Part shown: positions 1 through 6,199 of the stretch, piece by piece
How the letters are laid out: every line of letters begins with the position of its first letter
Numbering within the stretch: position 1 is the first letter of the stretch
NCBI GenBank assembly: GCA_003224135.1
Contig: QHYO01000191.1
Coordinates: 1-7,905 of the forward strand
DNA length: 7,905 nucleotides
Source: Acidobacteriota bacterium
Lineage (GTDB): Bacteria; Acidobacteriota; Terriglobia; Acidiferrales; UBA7541
Direction of reading: 5' to 3'
The notes under the pieces: generated by a model
Databases searched by the model: none
What the model saw: the letters and a program-made list of their open reading frames with translations, nothing else
Told to the model about the DNA's origin: nothing
Position numbers and translations under genes: made by a program

Positions 1-182
1 AAGAACACAACAACTTTTGTTCCGCCGTCACAGTTGTAGGAAAGCCTCTGCATCATCGGCATGCGATGTGATTTAGGAGCCGCAGAATCGACAGGCGGTG
101 TTTCTTGTGCCGTTGCCATTGACGCCGGAATCGAGGCGAAAACCACAAACGCTGCCACTGTCATCGCATTTCGCGTGGTCAT
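1..182 (-). CDS. Putative MliC-type lysozyme inhibitor, secreted; 3' end beyond the window
   Basis: The gene runs leftward from an ATG at 182-180 and stays open to the window edge, giving the first 60 residues. Residues 1-25 form a clear signal peptide: Thr/Arg at the start, a hydrophobic core (AAFVVFASIP) and an A-T-A cleavage site before Gln26. After a short Pro/Ala linker comes LSYNCDGGTKVVVF, which resembles the opening strands of MliC domains (aromatic, Cys, then Gly-Gly, then beta strand). Known members of that family are periplasmic or outer-membrane inhibitors of C-type lysozyme. An AGGTG ribosome site at 192-188 lies five bases upstream. The gene follows the 209-1612 gene on the same strand with a 26-base gap, so the two are probably cotranscribed. 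The signal peptide is seen directly. The MliC assignment rests on about 14 residues and lacks the family's diagnostic C-terminal part, so it is tentative. There is no lipobox Cys, so the product would be soluble rather than a lipoprotein. Confidence 0.6.
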   Translation of the reverse strand, partial: MTTRNAMTVAAFVVFASIPASMATAQETPPVDSAAPKSHRMPMMQRLSYNCDGGTKVVVF

Positions 183-208
183 GGCCGCACCTAGCTTTCT
201 CCCTTCCG

Positions 209-1612
209 CTATTGTCCCACCACTAAGCCGGTGCCCCCGCGTACCCGCTTGTATCCCGACGCATCCCAGAAAATCCGGCAAATCACGGGCGCTTTCTCGC
301 GGTTCGTGAAAAAAATCTGTATCCCGTCACGCGACCACGCCGCATCCTGTGCGAACACATTCGTCGGAGTGACCACCACTCTCCGTCTCGATCTGAGTTC
401 ATACAAAAATGCCGCGCTTCCGAATCCCGTTTTCGCATCGGTCGGCATCCCTGCCTTCGGATGCGAAACAAACGCCGTCACCAGCAGCAAATCTGGGTTC
501 ACCGGATTCGCCCGAATCGTGTCCGAGCTCATCACTTCAAATCCGTCGCCGTACACATCCCGAATCGCGATCGACGTCGGCGGACTCTCCGTCTTAAAGA
601 AGTACAGCTTTGTATTGTCGGACGCCAGCACCGTGTGCGCGTCCAGCCATCCGTGCAGCGTCAGCACCCCGCCCGTGCTCACGTTTGTATTCAATTGCGC
701 CGCCTTGTCCGGTGAACCAGCAGGCATCGTCCAAACAGTCCACGACGGCTCGACGAATTTCATGAACGCGATGCGCGAATCGTCCGGCGACCAGAACGCG
801 CTTTGCACCGGCCCGCGCAGCACCTCCGTCGTCTTTCCCGTCACTACGTCGTACAAAAGAATCGTTCGCTCTTTTCCTGATTCCTCCCGCGTCAATAGTA
901 GCCGCTTTCCATCGTGCGAAAGCGATAGCTGGCTTCCCGCCGGAGCCACAACCTTTGCCGTTTCGCCCCGCGCCAGCGTCACTTTTCCCGTCGGATCGAA
1001 AAATGCTACCGCTACTGGGGGTTTGAAGCCCGTAATAGCGGGCGGCATGACTTTCTTCTTTTCCGGATCATCGTCAACCAGGTTCTTCTGTTTGAATTCC
1101 GGAAATTGCTCTGCCGCAATCTTTGCGCAGCCCTTCAGTTCACCAATCTGTGCATGCGTCACCACGGCTCGGAACGAATATTTCGTCTCAGACATCCCGT
1201 CCGAGCACGCCTCTCGCGACAATCGCACCACTACATCCGCATTCGTTCCTGTGTCCTTCGCGTGATATGTCCACGCTGTCCCTGAGTCCTCCGTCACGAT
1301 CTCCCCAGGCTCGAGCGTAATCGGCGGGTAACTCACCCGCTCCAGCCGTTCCGCGCCTTTCATCCCGATCCGCGCGCTCCAGAACGGTTCCGTTCCCGAC
1401 GCAATCAGCAAGATGGGATAGTGTTTCGATTGTGGCGCGGCCACGGAAGCGCCGGGCGAGGCACCGGGTTTCTTTGCTGCTCCCGCTGCTCCCGGCGTTT
1501 GTCCGGCAGTCTGCCCAGCCGGTTTTGGCGGAGTTTGCCCACAGACGGCGAGCGTCGAAGCTGCCAGGAGTATCCAGAACCGCCGAACACAAAGTAAGGG
1601 CATGGGTGACAT
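209..1612 (-). CDS. Exported protein: COG3650-like domain plus PD40/TolB-like beta-propeller repeats
   Basis: A 467-residue protein of unknown function. Residues 1-24 are a hydrophobic signal sequence (two Arg, then FWILLAASTLAV). It ends in V-C-G, a poor lipobox, so secretion is clearer than lipidation. Residues 27-60 are a low-complexity Ala/Pro/Gly/Gln linker. Residues 70-165 look like a COG3650 domain: GTEPFW at 73-78, CSDGMS at 136-141 and a GCAK end at 161-164, with two Cys that could pair. From about 225 on there are propeller-type repeats with the PD40 pattern of S-x-D-G/D followed by a beta strand: SHDGKRLLL near 232, WSPDDSRIAF near 274, WSRDGIQIFF near 426. The reading frame extends to a GTG at 1642, but that codon overlaps a TATAGT -10 element and has no ribosome site. 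The ATG at 1612 has GAGG five bases upstream and starts just before the signal peptide. The gene heads a leftward operon with the MliC-like gene. A role at the cell envelope is inferred; ligands are unknown. Confidence 0.8.
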   Translation of the reverse strand: MSPMPLLCVRRFWILLAASTLAVCGQTPPKPAGQTAGQTPGAAGAAKKPGASPGASVAAPQSKHYPILLIASGTEPFWSARIGMKGAERLERVSYPPITLEPGEIVTEDSGTAWTYHAKDTGTNADVVVRLSREACSDGMSETKYSFRAVVTHAQIGELKGCAKIAAEQFPEFKQKNLVDDDPEKKKVMPPAITGFKPPVAVAFFDPTGKVTLARGETAKVVAPAGSQLSLSHDGKRLLLTREESGKERTILLYDVVTGKTTEVLRGPVQSAFWSPDDSRIAFMKFVEPSWTVWTMPAGSPDKAAQLNTNVSTGGVLTLHGWLDAHTVLASDNTKLYFFKTESPPTSIAIRDVYGDGFEVMSSDTIRANPVNPDLLLVTAFVSHPKAGMPTDAKTGFGSAAFLYELRSRRRVVVTPTNVFAQDAAWSRDGIQIFFTNREKAPVICRIFWDASGYKRVRGGTGLVVGQ

Positions 1613-1617
1613 TTCGG

Positions 1618-1621
1618 CCTC
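1618..1621 (-). promoter_or_regulatory. Shine-Dalgarno site that sets the start at 1612
   Basis: On the minus strand GAGG lies five bases before the ATG at 1612-1610. The longer GTG start at 1642 has no purine-rich sequence upstream, and the ATG at 1603 has none at the right distance. This favours the 1612 start. Confidence 0.55.
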
Positions 1622-1640
1622 GAAAGCTTCCTGAACACTC

Positions 1641-1646
1641 ACTATA
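1641..1646 (-). promoter_or_regulatory. Candidate -10 element of the leftward operon
   Basis: The minus strand reads TATAGT here, five of six matches to the sigma70 consensus. The matching -35 is poor: at 16-18 bases nothing resembles TTGACA, and TTCGCC at 1667-1662 is only 15 bases away. Transcription would begin near 1634, leaving a leader of about 20 bases before the 1612 ATG and excluding the GTG at 1642 from the message. Confidence 0.35.
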
Positions 1647-1726
1647 ACTGAGCGTGACGATGGCGAAGTGCGTTTCTCGCTTCACGAACTATCTCCCGCC
1701 TGGATACGAATCAAAAGCGAAAGTGC

Positions 1727-1755
1727 TTGACATGGCGAACAAAAAGCGAAATACT
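1727..1755 (+). promoter_or_regulatory. Sigma70-type promoter of the radical SAM gene
   Basis: A perfect TTGACA -35 box at 1727-1732 is followed by a 17-base spacer and AATACT at 1750-1755, four of six matches to TATAAT. The predicted start of transcription is near 1762, just before the ribosome site at 1767 and the ATG at 1777. The spacing of all four elements is consistent, which supports the call despite the modest -10. An upstream ATG at 1732 lies inside the -35 box and so cannot be the start codon if this promoter is used. Confidence 0.55.
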
Positions 1756-1766
1756 CACGCCGTATC

Positions 1767-1772
1767 GAGGTG
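1767..1772 (+). promoter_or_regulatory. Shine-Dalgarno site that sets the start at 1777
   Basis: GAGGTG with a four-base gap to the ATG at 1777. The alternative in-frame starts at 1654 (GTG), 1660 and 1732 (ATG) have no comparable site. No further ATG or GTG occurs in frame before the conserved part of the protein begins near 2113. Confidence 0.55.
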
Positions 1773-1776
1773 GGCT

Positions 1777-3102
1777 ATGTCTCCAGTTCTTTCCTCATCG
1801 AAACCGGCGGGCTTTCCTATCCGCCGCCGCGCTCCACTCTCCTCAGCTTCTCTCTTTCCTGTTTGCCCTGATCGTAGCCCAAACACACGGACTCTGGAGC
1901 TTGCCCCGCTTTCAGGTCCGGGCAGCCCCTTTTCGGAAATTGTTTCGGACATCGTTCCATTCAAAAGTGGTGCGGATTGCCCTCCGCCCGCCCCTGCTTC
2001 TTGCGGCCAAGCACTCTGCAATTCGCGGGATTTCCAGAAGGACGCTGTCGTTGCTGCAAACGACGCTGCAACTGAGGTCGTACCAGGCCTTGCACCTGAC
2101 GGTGCAGCGCCGCTGGTCGGCATCGCCCGCCTCGCTTCGATTTCTCCACCTGCTCCCACACGCCGCAAATCCGAAGAACGTCCCGAATATTTTCTTTTGC
2201 CGGTGAAATCGATCTTGAATAAATGCGAATCAAACCGCGTTCCCTTCGACTGGACCATCAATCCCTATCGCGGCTGCGAATTTGCCTGCAAATACTGTTA
2301 CGCGCGCTACACGCACGAATTCATGGAGCTGGATGGCCTGGCCTTTGAAAAAAAGATCTTTGTCAAGAAAGACGCCGCTGTTTTGCTGACGCGGGAAATC
2401 GCCACCAAGTACTCTTTCGCTTCCGGGCACGAAGGCGCTCCAGAACACATCTGCATCGGCACCGCGACCGATCCTTATCAGCCCGCCGAGCGCGAATACG
2501 GCGTCACCCGCGCCTGCCTCGAAGAACTCGCACGCCACAATGGCCTCAGTGTCTCCATCACCACCAAATCGAATCTGATTACCCGCGATATCGACGTGCT
2601 GCAAGAAATCTCCAGGCGTTCGCGCCTTTACGTGGACATCACCGTCACAACGTTGCGCCCGCGCCTCGCGCGGCTCCTCGAGCCACGCGCTCCCCGTCCC
2701 GACCTGCGCCTCGGCGCCATCCGCAAACTTCGCGATGCGGGCATTTCCGTCGGCGCTATGGCTTCTCCCCTTGTTCCAGGCATTACCGACCGCGAAGGCG
2801 AACTCGAAGCCCTCGCCGCCGCCGCAAAAGAAGCCGGCGCTCAATGGATTGCCTCCGGGGTCCTCTTCCTAATGCCCTCGTCCGCGAAACAGTTTTTGCC
2901 GTTTCTTCGCGAAAAATTTCCCCGCCTCGTGCGCCAATACGAATCTTGGTACACCCACAACGCCTACGCTCCCGAACCCTACCGTCAAAAAGTCGCCGCC
3001 CGCCTCGCAAGCATCAAAGCCAAACTGGGCTTCACTGTTCGTCCGTGGGAGCAACTCCGCCAGCCCGTAGCCCCCGCCCCCCAACTCTCCCTCGCCTGGT
3101 AA
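1777..3102 (+). CDS. Radical SAM protein, COG1533 / PA0069-Rv2578c type (SplB-related)
   Basis: A 441-residue protein. The cluster-binding motif C167-x3-C171-x2-C174 (in NPYRGCEFACKYCYARYTHE) would hold a [4Fe-4S] cluster that cleaves S-adenosylmethionine to a 5'-deoxyadenosyl radical. Conserved flanks match the COG1533 group: GIARLAS near 115, a basic stretch then a SILNKC segment and DWTINPYRGC before the cluster, and CIGTATDPYQPAE after it. The family is related to spore photoproduct lyase, but members in non-sporulating bacteria have no established substrate, so no reaction is assigned. Residues 1-112 precede the family core; they are rich in Pro, Ser and Ala, show no recognisable motif and have weaker codon bias than the core. 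The start follows from the promoter and ribosome site, but a start farther down at a non-standard codon cannot be excluded. The gene is divergent from the 209-1612 gene, and the next gene lies 212 bases away, so it is probably monocistronic. Confidence 0.85.
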   Translation: MSPVLSSSKPAGFPIRRRAPLSSASLFPVCPDRSPNTRTLELAPLSGPGSPFSEIVSDIVPFKSGADCPPPAPASCGQALCNSRDFQKDAVVAANDAATEVVPGLAPDGAAPLVGIARLASISPPAPTRRKSEERPEYFLLPVKSILNKCESNRVPFDWTINPYRGCEFACKYCYARYTHEFMELDGLAFEKKIFVKKDAAVLLTREIATKYSFASGHEGAPEHICIGTATDPYQPAEREYGVTRACLEELARHNGLSVSITTKSNLITRDIDVLQEISRRSRLYVDITVTTLRPRLARLLEPRAPRPDLRLGAIRKLRDAGISVGAMASPLVPGITDREGELEALAAAAKEAGAQWIASGVLFLMPSSAKQFLPFLREKFPRLVRQYESWYTHNAYAPEPYRQKVAARLASIKAKLGFTVRPWEQLRQPVAPAPQLSLAW

Positions 3103-3305
3103 CCGGGCCCCATGACCGCCTAGCGCAGAACAGGTAACGCAGGATATGGTCCCTGAAGGTTCTCTTCGTGTCGGTGGACGGGCTGGTCACCTCACTGCCC
3201 ACACTCTCGAACACGGTCGGCCAATTTTTCGTCCGTGCCATTTCATGCACACCTGTACCTTTTCCTGCCGCGCAAGAACTGCGAGAAAAAGCTATCTTGA
3301 GGGCT

Positions 3306-3311
3306 GGAGGT
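3306..3311 (+). promoter_or_regulatory. Strong Shine-Dalgarno site that sets the start at 3315
   Basis: GGAGGT sits three bases before the ATG at 3315, and the signal peptide begins at that codon. The frame is open from 3168 but the extra 49 residues would bury the signal peptide. The rest of the 3103-3314 gap shows no terminator with a T-run, no convincing promoter and no small gene. Confidence 0.65.
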
Positions 3312-3314
3312 CCC

Positions 3315-4703
3315 ATGCCCAGTTTCAAACACGTTCTTTCTGCTCTGTTCGCATGTCTGTTTGCATTGCTGCCGCCCGTTTTCTCTCAAAACGCTCCTGC
3401 CACTGCGGCAAAACCCCAGCCATTTCCCACCGTCAATGAAATCCTCGACAAATCCCTCCGTGCAACCGGAGGAATGGCCGCCTGGCTGAAAATGACTTCC
3501 CTGAGCTGGAAGGCAGACGTCTCCGACGACACGGCAAAGTTCATGACGGGCAAACTCGAGGTCAACTCCAAAGCCCCAAACAGAATCTCTCTCTGCCTCA
3601 CACTGAACGTCGGATACTTCGCTTGCCGTGGATACGATGGCAAGACCGGGTGGGGCGACGACAGCAAGGACGGGCTAACCGCGCTTGAAGGGCCGCGCCT
3701 GGACGAGATCAAAGGCGAGGCCGATTTTTATTCCGAGCTCCACCGCGCGAAAAGCTTTTCCGAGCTGCGCGTAAAAGGCGAGGAGAAATTCAACGACCTT
3801 CCCGTGTATGTCCTCGAAGGCGTCCTCAAAGATGGCCGCAAACAAGAATGCTACTTTGCCAAACAAACCGGGCTCGAAGCCGGGTACAAGGAGATCGCAG
3901 CGCCTGACACCCATCCAAAAACGTATTATTACGACGATTACAAGGAAATCGCCGGCATTAACGTGAAGATTCCTACCAAATTGCGCATCGTCAACAGTCA
4001 GATGGCAATGCGCATGAACGTTTATGACGTCGTCCCGAACCAGCAAATCTCCGACACGGTTTTCGCGAAACCTGAGAAATCAGCAAGAGACGTCAGCGGC
4101 GCGGGTGTCCCCGGCCGCCCCGATAACGGCAAGGTACTGGACGGTGTCTATGCCAACCAGTTCTTTGGATTCCGCTACACGGTTCCCCAGGGCTGGACCG
4201 TGCACGGCGAAGAGACGCAGAAGGTAATCATGGAGACCGGAAAGGAAATCGTCGCCGGCGAGGACCAGGACAAGCGGCGCGTGATGGATGCCGCCAGCAA
4301 GAGAACGTTTCAGTTGCTGACCGTTTTTGAGTACCCGCTTGGCACTCCGAATAAGAGCAACCGCGGAATCCAAGTCATGGCGGAAAACGTCGCCTTCGCT
4401 CCTGGAATTCAGACCGGCAAAGACTATCTTCAGCTCATGGAGAAGAATCTTTCCGCTGGCCAGATGCATTTCGAGTTTGAAGGTGAACCAATCGAGGAAA
4501 CACTGGACGGCATCGATTTTTACCATCACTACGGCCACTTCCAGGTAAGCGGAAAGACGGTGCACGAGGTTTTCTATGTGACCGCGCTGAAGGGCTATGC
4601 CTTATCGGTTGTCTTCTCTGGAAGCAGCAAGGAAGCTGTCGAAGAAGCCGCAAAGTCTATCGCCAACATTCGGCGATTGCCTGCGAATTCGTCGAAGCTG
4701 TAG
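3315..4703 (+). CDS. Exported two-domain protein with LolA-like N-terminal half; function unknown
   Basis: A 462-residue protein. Residues 1-24 are a signal peptide (hydrophobic LFACLFALLPPV, V-F-S cleavage site before Gln25). Residues 38-252 resemble the outer-membrane lipoprotein-sorting (LolA/LolB-like) fold common in acidobacterial secreted proteins: an opening helix with VNEILDKSLRATGG (40-53), successive beta strands, YDGKTGW near 107-113, a strand with YVLEGVLKDGRKQECYF (165-181), and the closing DVVPNQQISDTVFAKP (238-253). A linker rich in Gly and Asp follows. Residues 274-455 form a second domain starting YANQFFGFRYTVPQGW (279-294), like the first strands of PsbP-like or lipoprotein-type domains that bind at envelopes. 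The fold match is from pattern memory and the protein is not LolA itself, which is about 200 residues. It stands alone between gaps of 212 and 143 bases. A role in carrying a hydrophobic ligand is conceivable but unproven. Confidence 0.75.
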   Translation: MPSFKHVLSALFACLFALLPPVFSQNAPATAAKPQPFPTVNEILDKSLRATGGMAAWLKMTSLSWKADVSDDTAKFMTGKLEVNSKAPNRISLCLTLNVGYFACRGYDGKTGWGDDSKDGLTALEGPRLDEIKGEADFYSELHRAKSFSELRVKGEEKFNDLPVYVLEGVLKDGRKQECYFAKQTGLEAGYKEIAAPDTHPKTYYYDDYKEIAGINVKIPTKLRIVNSQMAMRMNVYDVVPNQQISDTVFAKPEKSARDVSGAGVPGRPDNGKVLDGVYANQFFGFRYTVPQGWTVHGEETQKVIMETGKEIVAGEDQDKRRVMDAASKRTFQLLTVFEYPLGTPNKSNRGIQVMAENVAFAPGIQTGKDYLQLMEKNLSAGQMHFEFEGEPIEETLDGIDFYHHYGHFQVSGKTVHEVFYVTALKGYALSVVFSGSSKEAVEEAAKSIANIRRLPANSSKL

Positions 4704-4704
4704 C

Positions 4705-4728
4705 CGCCTTCTGGCGTGCCAGAAGGCG
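4705..4728 (+). terminator. Perfect inverted repeat directly after the LolA-like gene, probable transcription terminator
   Basis: CGCCTTCTGGC at 4705-4715 and GCCAGAAGGCG at 4718-4728 pair perfectly over 11 bp around two bases; in RNA this would be a 10-bp stem with a CGUG loop. It begins one base after the stop codon at 4701-4703. The trailing sequence is GCCGCCGTTTGTT, so there is no clean U-tract and intrinsic termination would be weak. An alternative is a 3'-end stabilising hairpin. Confidence 0.5.
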
Positions 4729-4846
4729 CCGCCGTTTGTTCTGGCGAGCTTTGGCTCCAGCCGCGGCCTCCAAGGCTCCACAATAAAGCTCGCTTATCGC
4801 ATCTTCTGTCGCTAATATTCGCGGCACCCTCATAGGGGAGGCCAAG

Positions 4847-5677
4847 ATGCCCACTCCCAGCCAAAGCCTCGACAAATCTCACTACGTCATCCGCGGCGGC
4901 ATGGAGGGAAGAGCCCGCCTCCGGATTCTCTCGCGCGTCATGTGGCCCTCGACTCTGAATCTACTTCAACGGGCGGGCATTCGTGCCGGCATGACGTGTC
5001 TAGATATCGGGTGCGGCGGAGGCGACGTCTCCTGCGAACTGGCGCATCTTGTTGGTCCAAGCGGACGAGTCATCGCCATGGACATTGACGACGTCAAGAT
5101 TGCTATCGCGCGGGAAGAAGCTGCAGCGCTGAATATTCCTAACCTCGAATTTCGCGTCTGCAATCTCTGCGAAACCGAGCCCACGGCGGAATTTGATTTT
5201 GTTTACGCCAGATTTCTTTTGACTCATTTGCCGGATCCTTGTTCCCTCGTCGCCAAAATCCGCCAGGCTCTGCGACCCGGCGGCACCTTCGTCGTCGCTG
5301 ACATCGACTTCCGAGGATATTTCAGCTACCCGGAGAGTCCCGCACTTGCCCGCTACGTCGCGCTCTACACCGAAGCAGTGAAACGCCGCGGCGGAGACCC
5401 AAACATCGGTCCTCGCTTGCCAACAATCCTCACCGCTGCCGGTTTCGAAAACGTTCAAATGAGTGTCGCCCAGCCGGCAGGCTTGGATGGCGAGGTCAAA
5501 CTGATCAGCCCTCTCACGATGGAAAACATCGCTGACGCCGTAATAGCGGAAGATCTCGCGTCGCGGACCGAAATCGACCGCATCGTCGACGAACTTTACG
5601 TCTATGCCCGCATGCCTGGAACCATTGGCTGCATGCCTCGCGTTGTCGAATCCTGGGGCCAGCGGCCGCCAGCATAA
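4847..5677 (+). CDS. Class I SAM-dependent methyltransferase (UbiE/Methyltransf_11-like), substrate unknown
   Basis: A 276-residue soluble enzyme with a complete class I methyltransferase core. Motif I is LDIGCGGGD at 52-60, binding the methionine part of S-adenosylmethionine. The acidic end of strand 2 is GRVIAMDID at 73-81, where D79 would contact the ribose. FDFVYARFLLTHLPDP at 116-131 matches motif IV and the following helix, and LRPGGTFVVADID at 142-154 is the strand 5 region. The C-terminal third (155-276) is probably a substrate-binding lid: it carries FRGYFSYPES and a run of helices, and I do not recognise its specificity. The order suggests small-molecule methylation rather than RNA or DNA methylation. 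The start is set by AGGGGAGG at 4834-4841 five bases before the ATG. The gaps on both sides (143 and 176 bases) suggest an independent gene. A TAATAT at 4813-4818 could be a -10, but no -35 is visible. Confidence 0.82.
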   Translation: MPTPSQSLDKSHYVIRGGMEGRARLRILSRVMWPSTLNLLQRAGIRAGMTCLDIGCGGGDVSCELAHLVGPSGRVIAMDIDDVKIAIAREEAAALNIPNLEFRVCNLCETEPTAEFDFVYARFLLTHLPDPCSLVAKIRQALRPGGTFVVADIDFRGYFSYPESPALARYVALYTEAVKRRGGDPNIGPRLPTILTAAGFENVQMSVAQPAGLDGEVKLISPLTMENIADAVIAEDLASRTEIDRIVDELYVYARMPGTIGCMPRVVESWGQRPPA

Positions 5678-5795
5678 CCAGCACCAGCCTGGTGAAGTCC
5701 AAGCAAAGTACTTACGCGTCGACCGCAGCTTTTTTCCAGCTGGATCGGTTTCCGATCGCCCCAACTTCATCGTCCACTTGCATGCTCATTTCCTA

Positions 5796-5824
5796 TTGAC
5801 ACTCTATACGTAGACGAATACGAT
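5796..5824 (+). promoter_or_regulatory. Sigma70-type promoter of the padR-permease operon
   Basis: Perfect TTGACA at 5796-5801, an exact 17-base spacer, and TACGAT at 5819-5824 (four of six matches, including the key TA and AT). Transcription should start near 5831. The inverted repeat at 5801-5835 overlaps the spacer, -10 and start site, so binding there would block polymerase. Confidence 0.65.
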
Positions 5825-5835
5825 TCCTATAGAGT
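5801..5835. promoter_or_regulatory. Candidate PadR operator: 8-bp perfect inverted repeat over the promoter
   Basis: ACTCTATA at 5801-5808 is the exact reverse complement of TATAGAGT at 5828-5835, with 19 bases between. Each arm could also be half of an imperfect copy of the palindrome ACTCTATAGAGT (copies at 5801-5812 and 5824-5835, offset 23 bases), which would suit two winged-helix dimers. A shorter repeat, CCTAT at 5826-5830 and ATAGG at 5840-5844, lies at the same place. PadR-family repressors commonly regulate their own promoters; that this one binds here is inference. Confidence 0.5.
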
Positions 5836-5853
5836 TTCGATAGGAGAAACGTC

Positions 5854-6186
5854 TTGAACCCTGAACCGACAACCCTTCTGCAGGGAACCCTGGACATGCT
5901 GATCTTGAAATCGCTTGTCGTTGCCGAGATGCACGGATTGGGAATCTCACGCAGAATCCAGCAGATCACAGGCGGCACTTTTGTTGTTAAGCCAGGCTCG
6001 CTCTTTCCCGCTCTGCACCGAATGGAAGAAGAAGGTTGGATTTCCTCCTTCTGGGGAGAGTCCGAAAATAACCGCCGCGCGAAATACTATCGTTTGAGCA
6101 AAGCCGGACGGAAGCAACTCGAAGCCGAAACCAAACGATGGGGCCGCATTTCTTGGGCCATCGCGCAAGCCTTGGAAACATCATAG
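5854..6186 (+). CDS. PadR-family winged-helix transcriptional regulator
   Basis: A 110-residue DNA-binding protein, the usual length for the short PadR subfamily. LLQGTLDMLILKSLVVAEMHG at 8-28 is the characteristic first helix region (the LxGTLDxLIL signature), followed by GLGISRRIQQITGG (28-41), the recognition helix KPGSLFPALHRMEEEGWI (46-63) with the G-x-L-[FY]-P-x-L-x-R-x-E motif, and the wing strands RRAKYYRLSKAGRKQLE (74-90). A single C-terminal helix (91-108) would mediate dimerisation. The start is TTG at 5854, supported by AGGAG at 5842-5846 seven bases upstream and by the promoter just before it. It is followed 13 bases later by the permease, as in many acidobacterial padR-ADOP pairs, so both are one operon. 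It probably represses its own promoter through the repeat at 5801-5835; the effector is unknown. Confidence 0.93.
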   Translation: MNPEPTTLLQGTLDMLILKSLVVAEMHGLGISRRIQQITGGTFVVKPGSLFPALHRMEEEGWISSFWGESENNRRAKYYRLSKAGRKQLEAETKRWGRISWAIAQALETS

Positions 6187-6199
6187 AGAGGGTTTCAAT

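Noticed and set aside
61..309. Plus-strand 82-codon frame at the left edge
   Set aside because: It overlaps the minus-strand secreted gene, which has a clear signal peptide and ribosome site, and it has neither itself.
231..1265. Long plus-strand open frame (344 codons) opposite the COG3650-propeller gene
   Set aside because: It has no ribosome site, no recognisable motif and a Ser/Thr/Phe-rich composition typical of an antisense shadow. The minus-strand frame has a signal peptide and conserved motifs.
2091..2106. Inverted repeat TGCACC-TGAC-GGTGCA inside the radical SAM gene
   Set aside because: Six-base arms in GC-rich coding DNA are expected by chance, and there is no T-run or regulatory context.
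1727..2206. Alternative plus-strand frame of 159 codons overlapping the radical SAM N-terminus
   Set aside because: The composition is Leu/Arg/Ser-rich without motifs, and it begins inside the -35 box; the in-frame radical SAM extension is better supported, though neither is conserved.
4790..4818. Promoter for the methyltransferase using TAATAT at 4813-4818
   Set aside because: No sequence at 15-18 bases upstream resembles a -35 box, so the -10 match alone is not enough.
5682..5694. CACCAG-C-CTGGTG after the methyltransferase as a terminator
   Set aside because: The one-base loop forces a stem of only about four pairs and no T-run follows. A T6 run at 5731-5736 is too far away.
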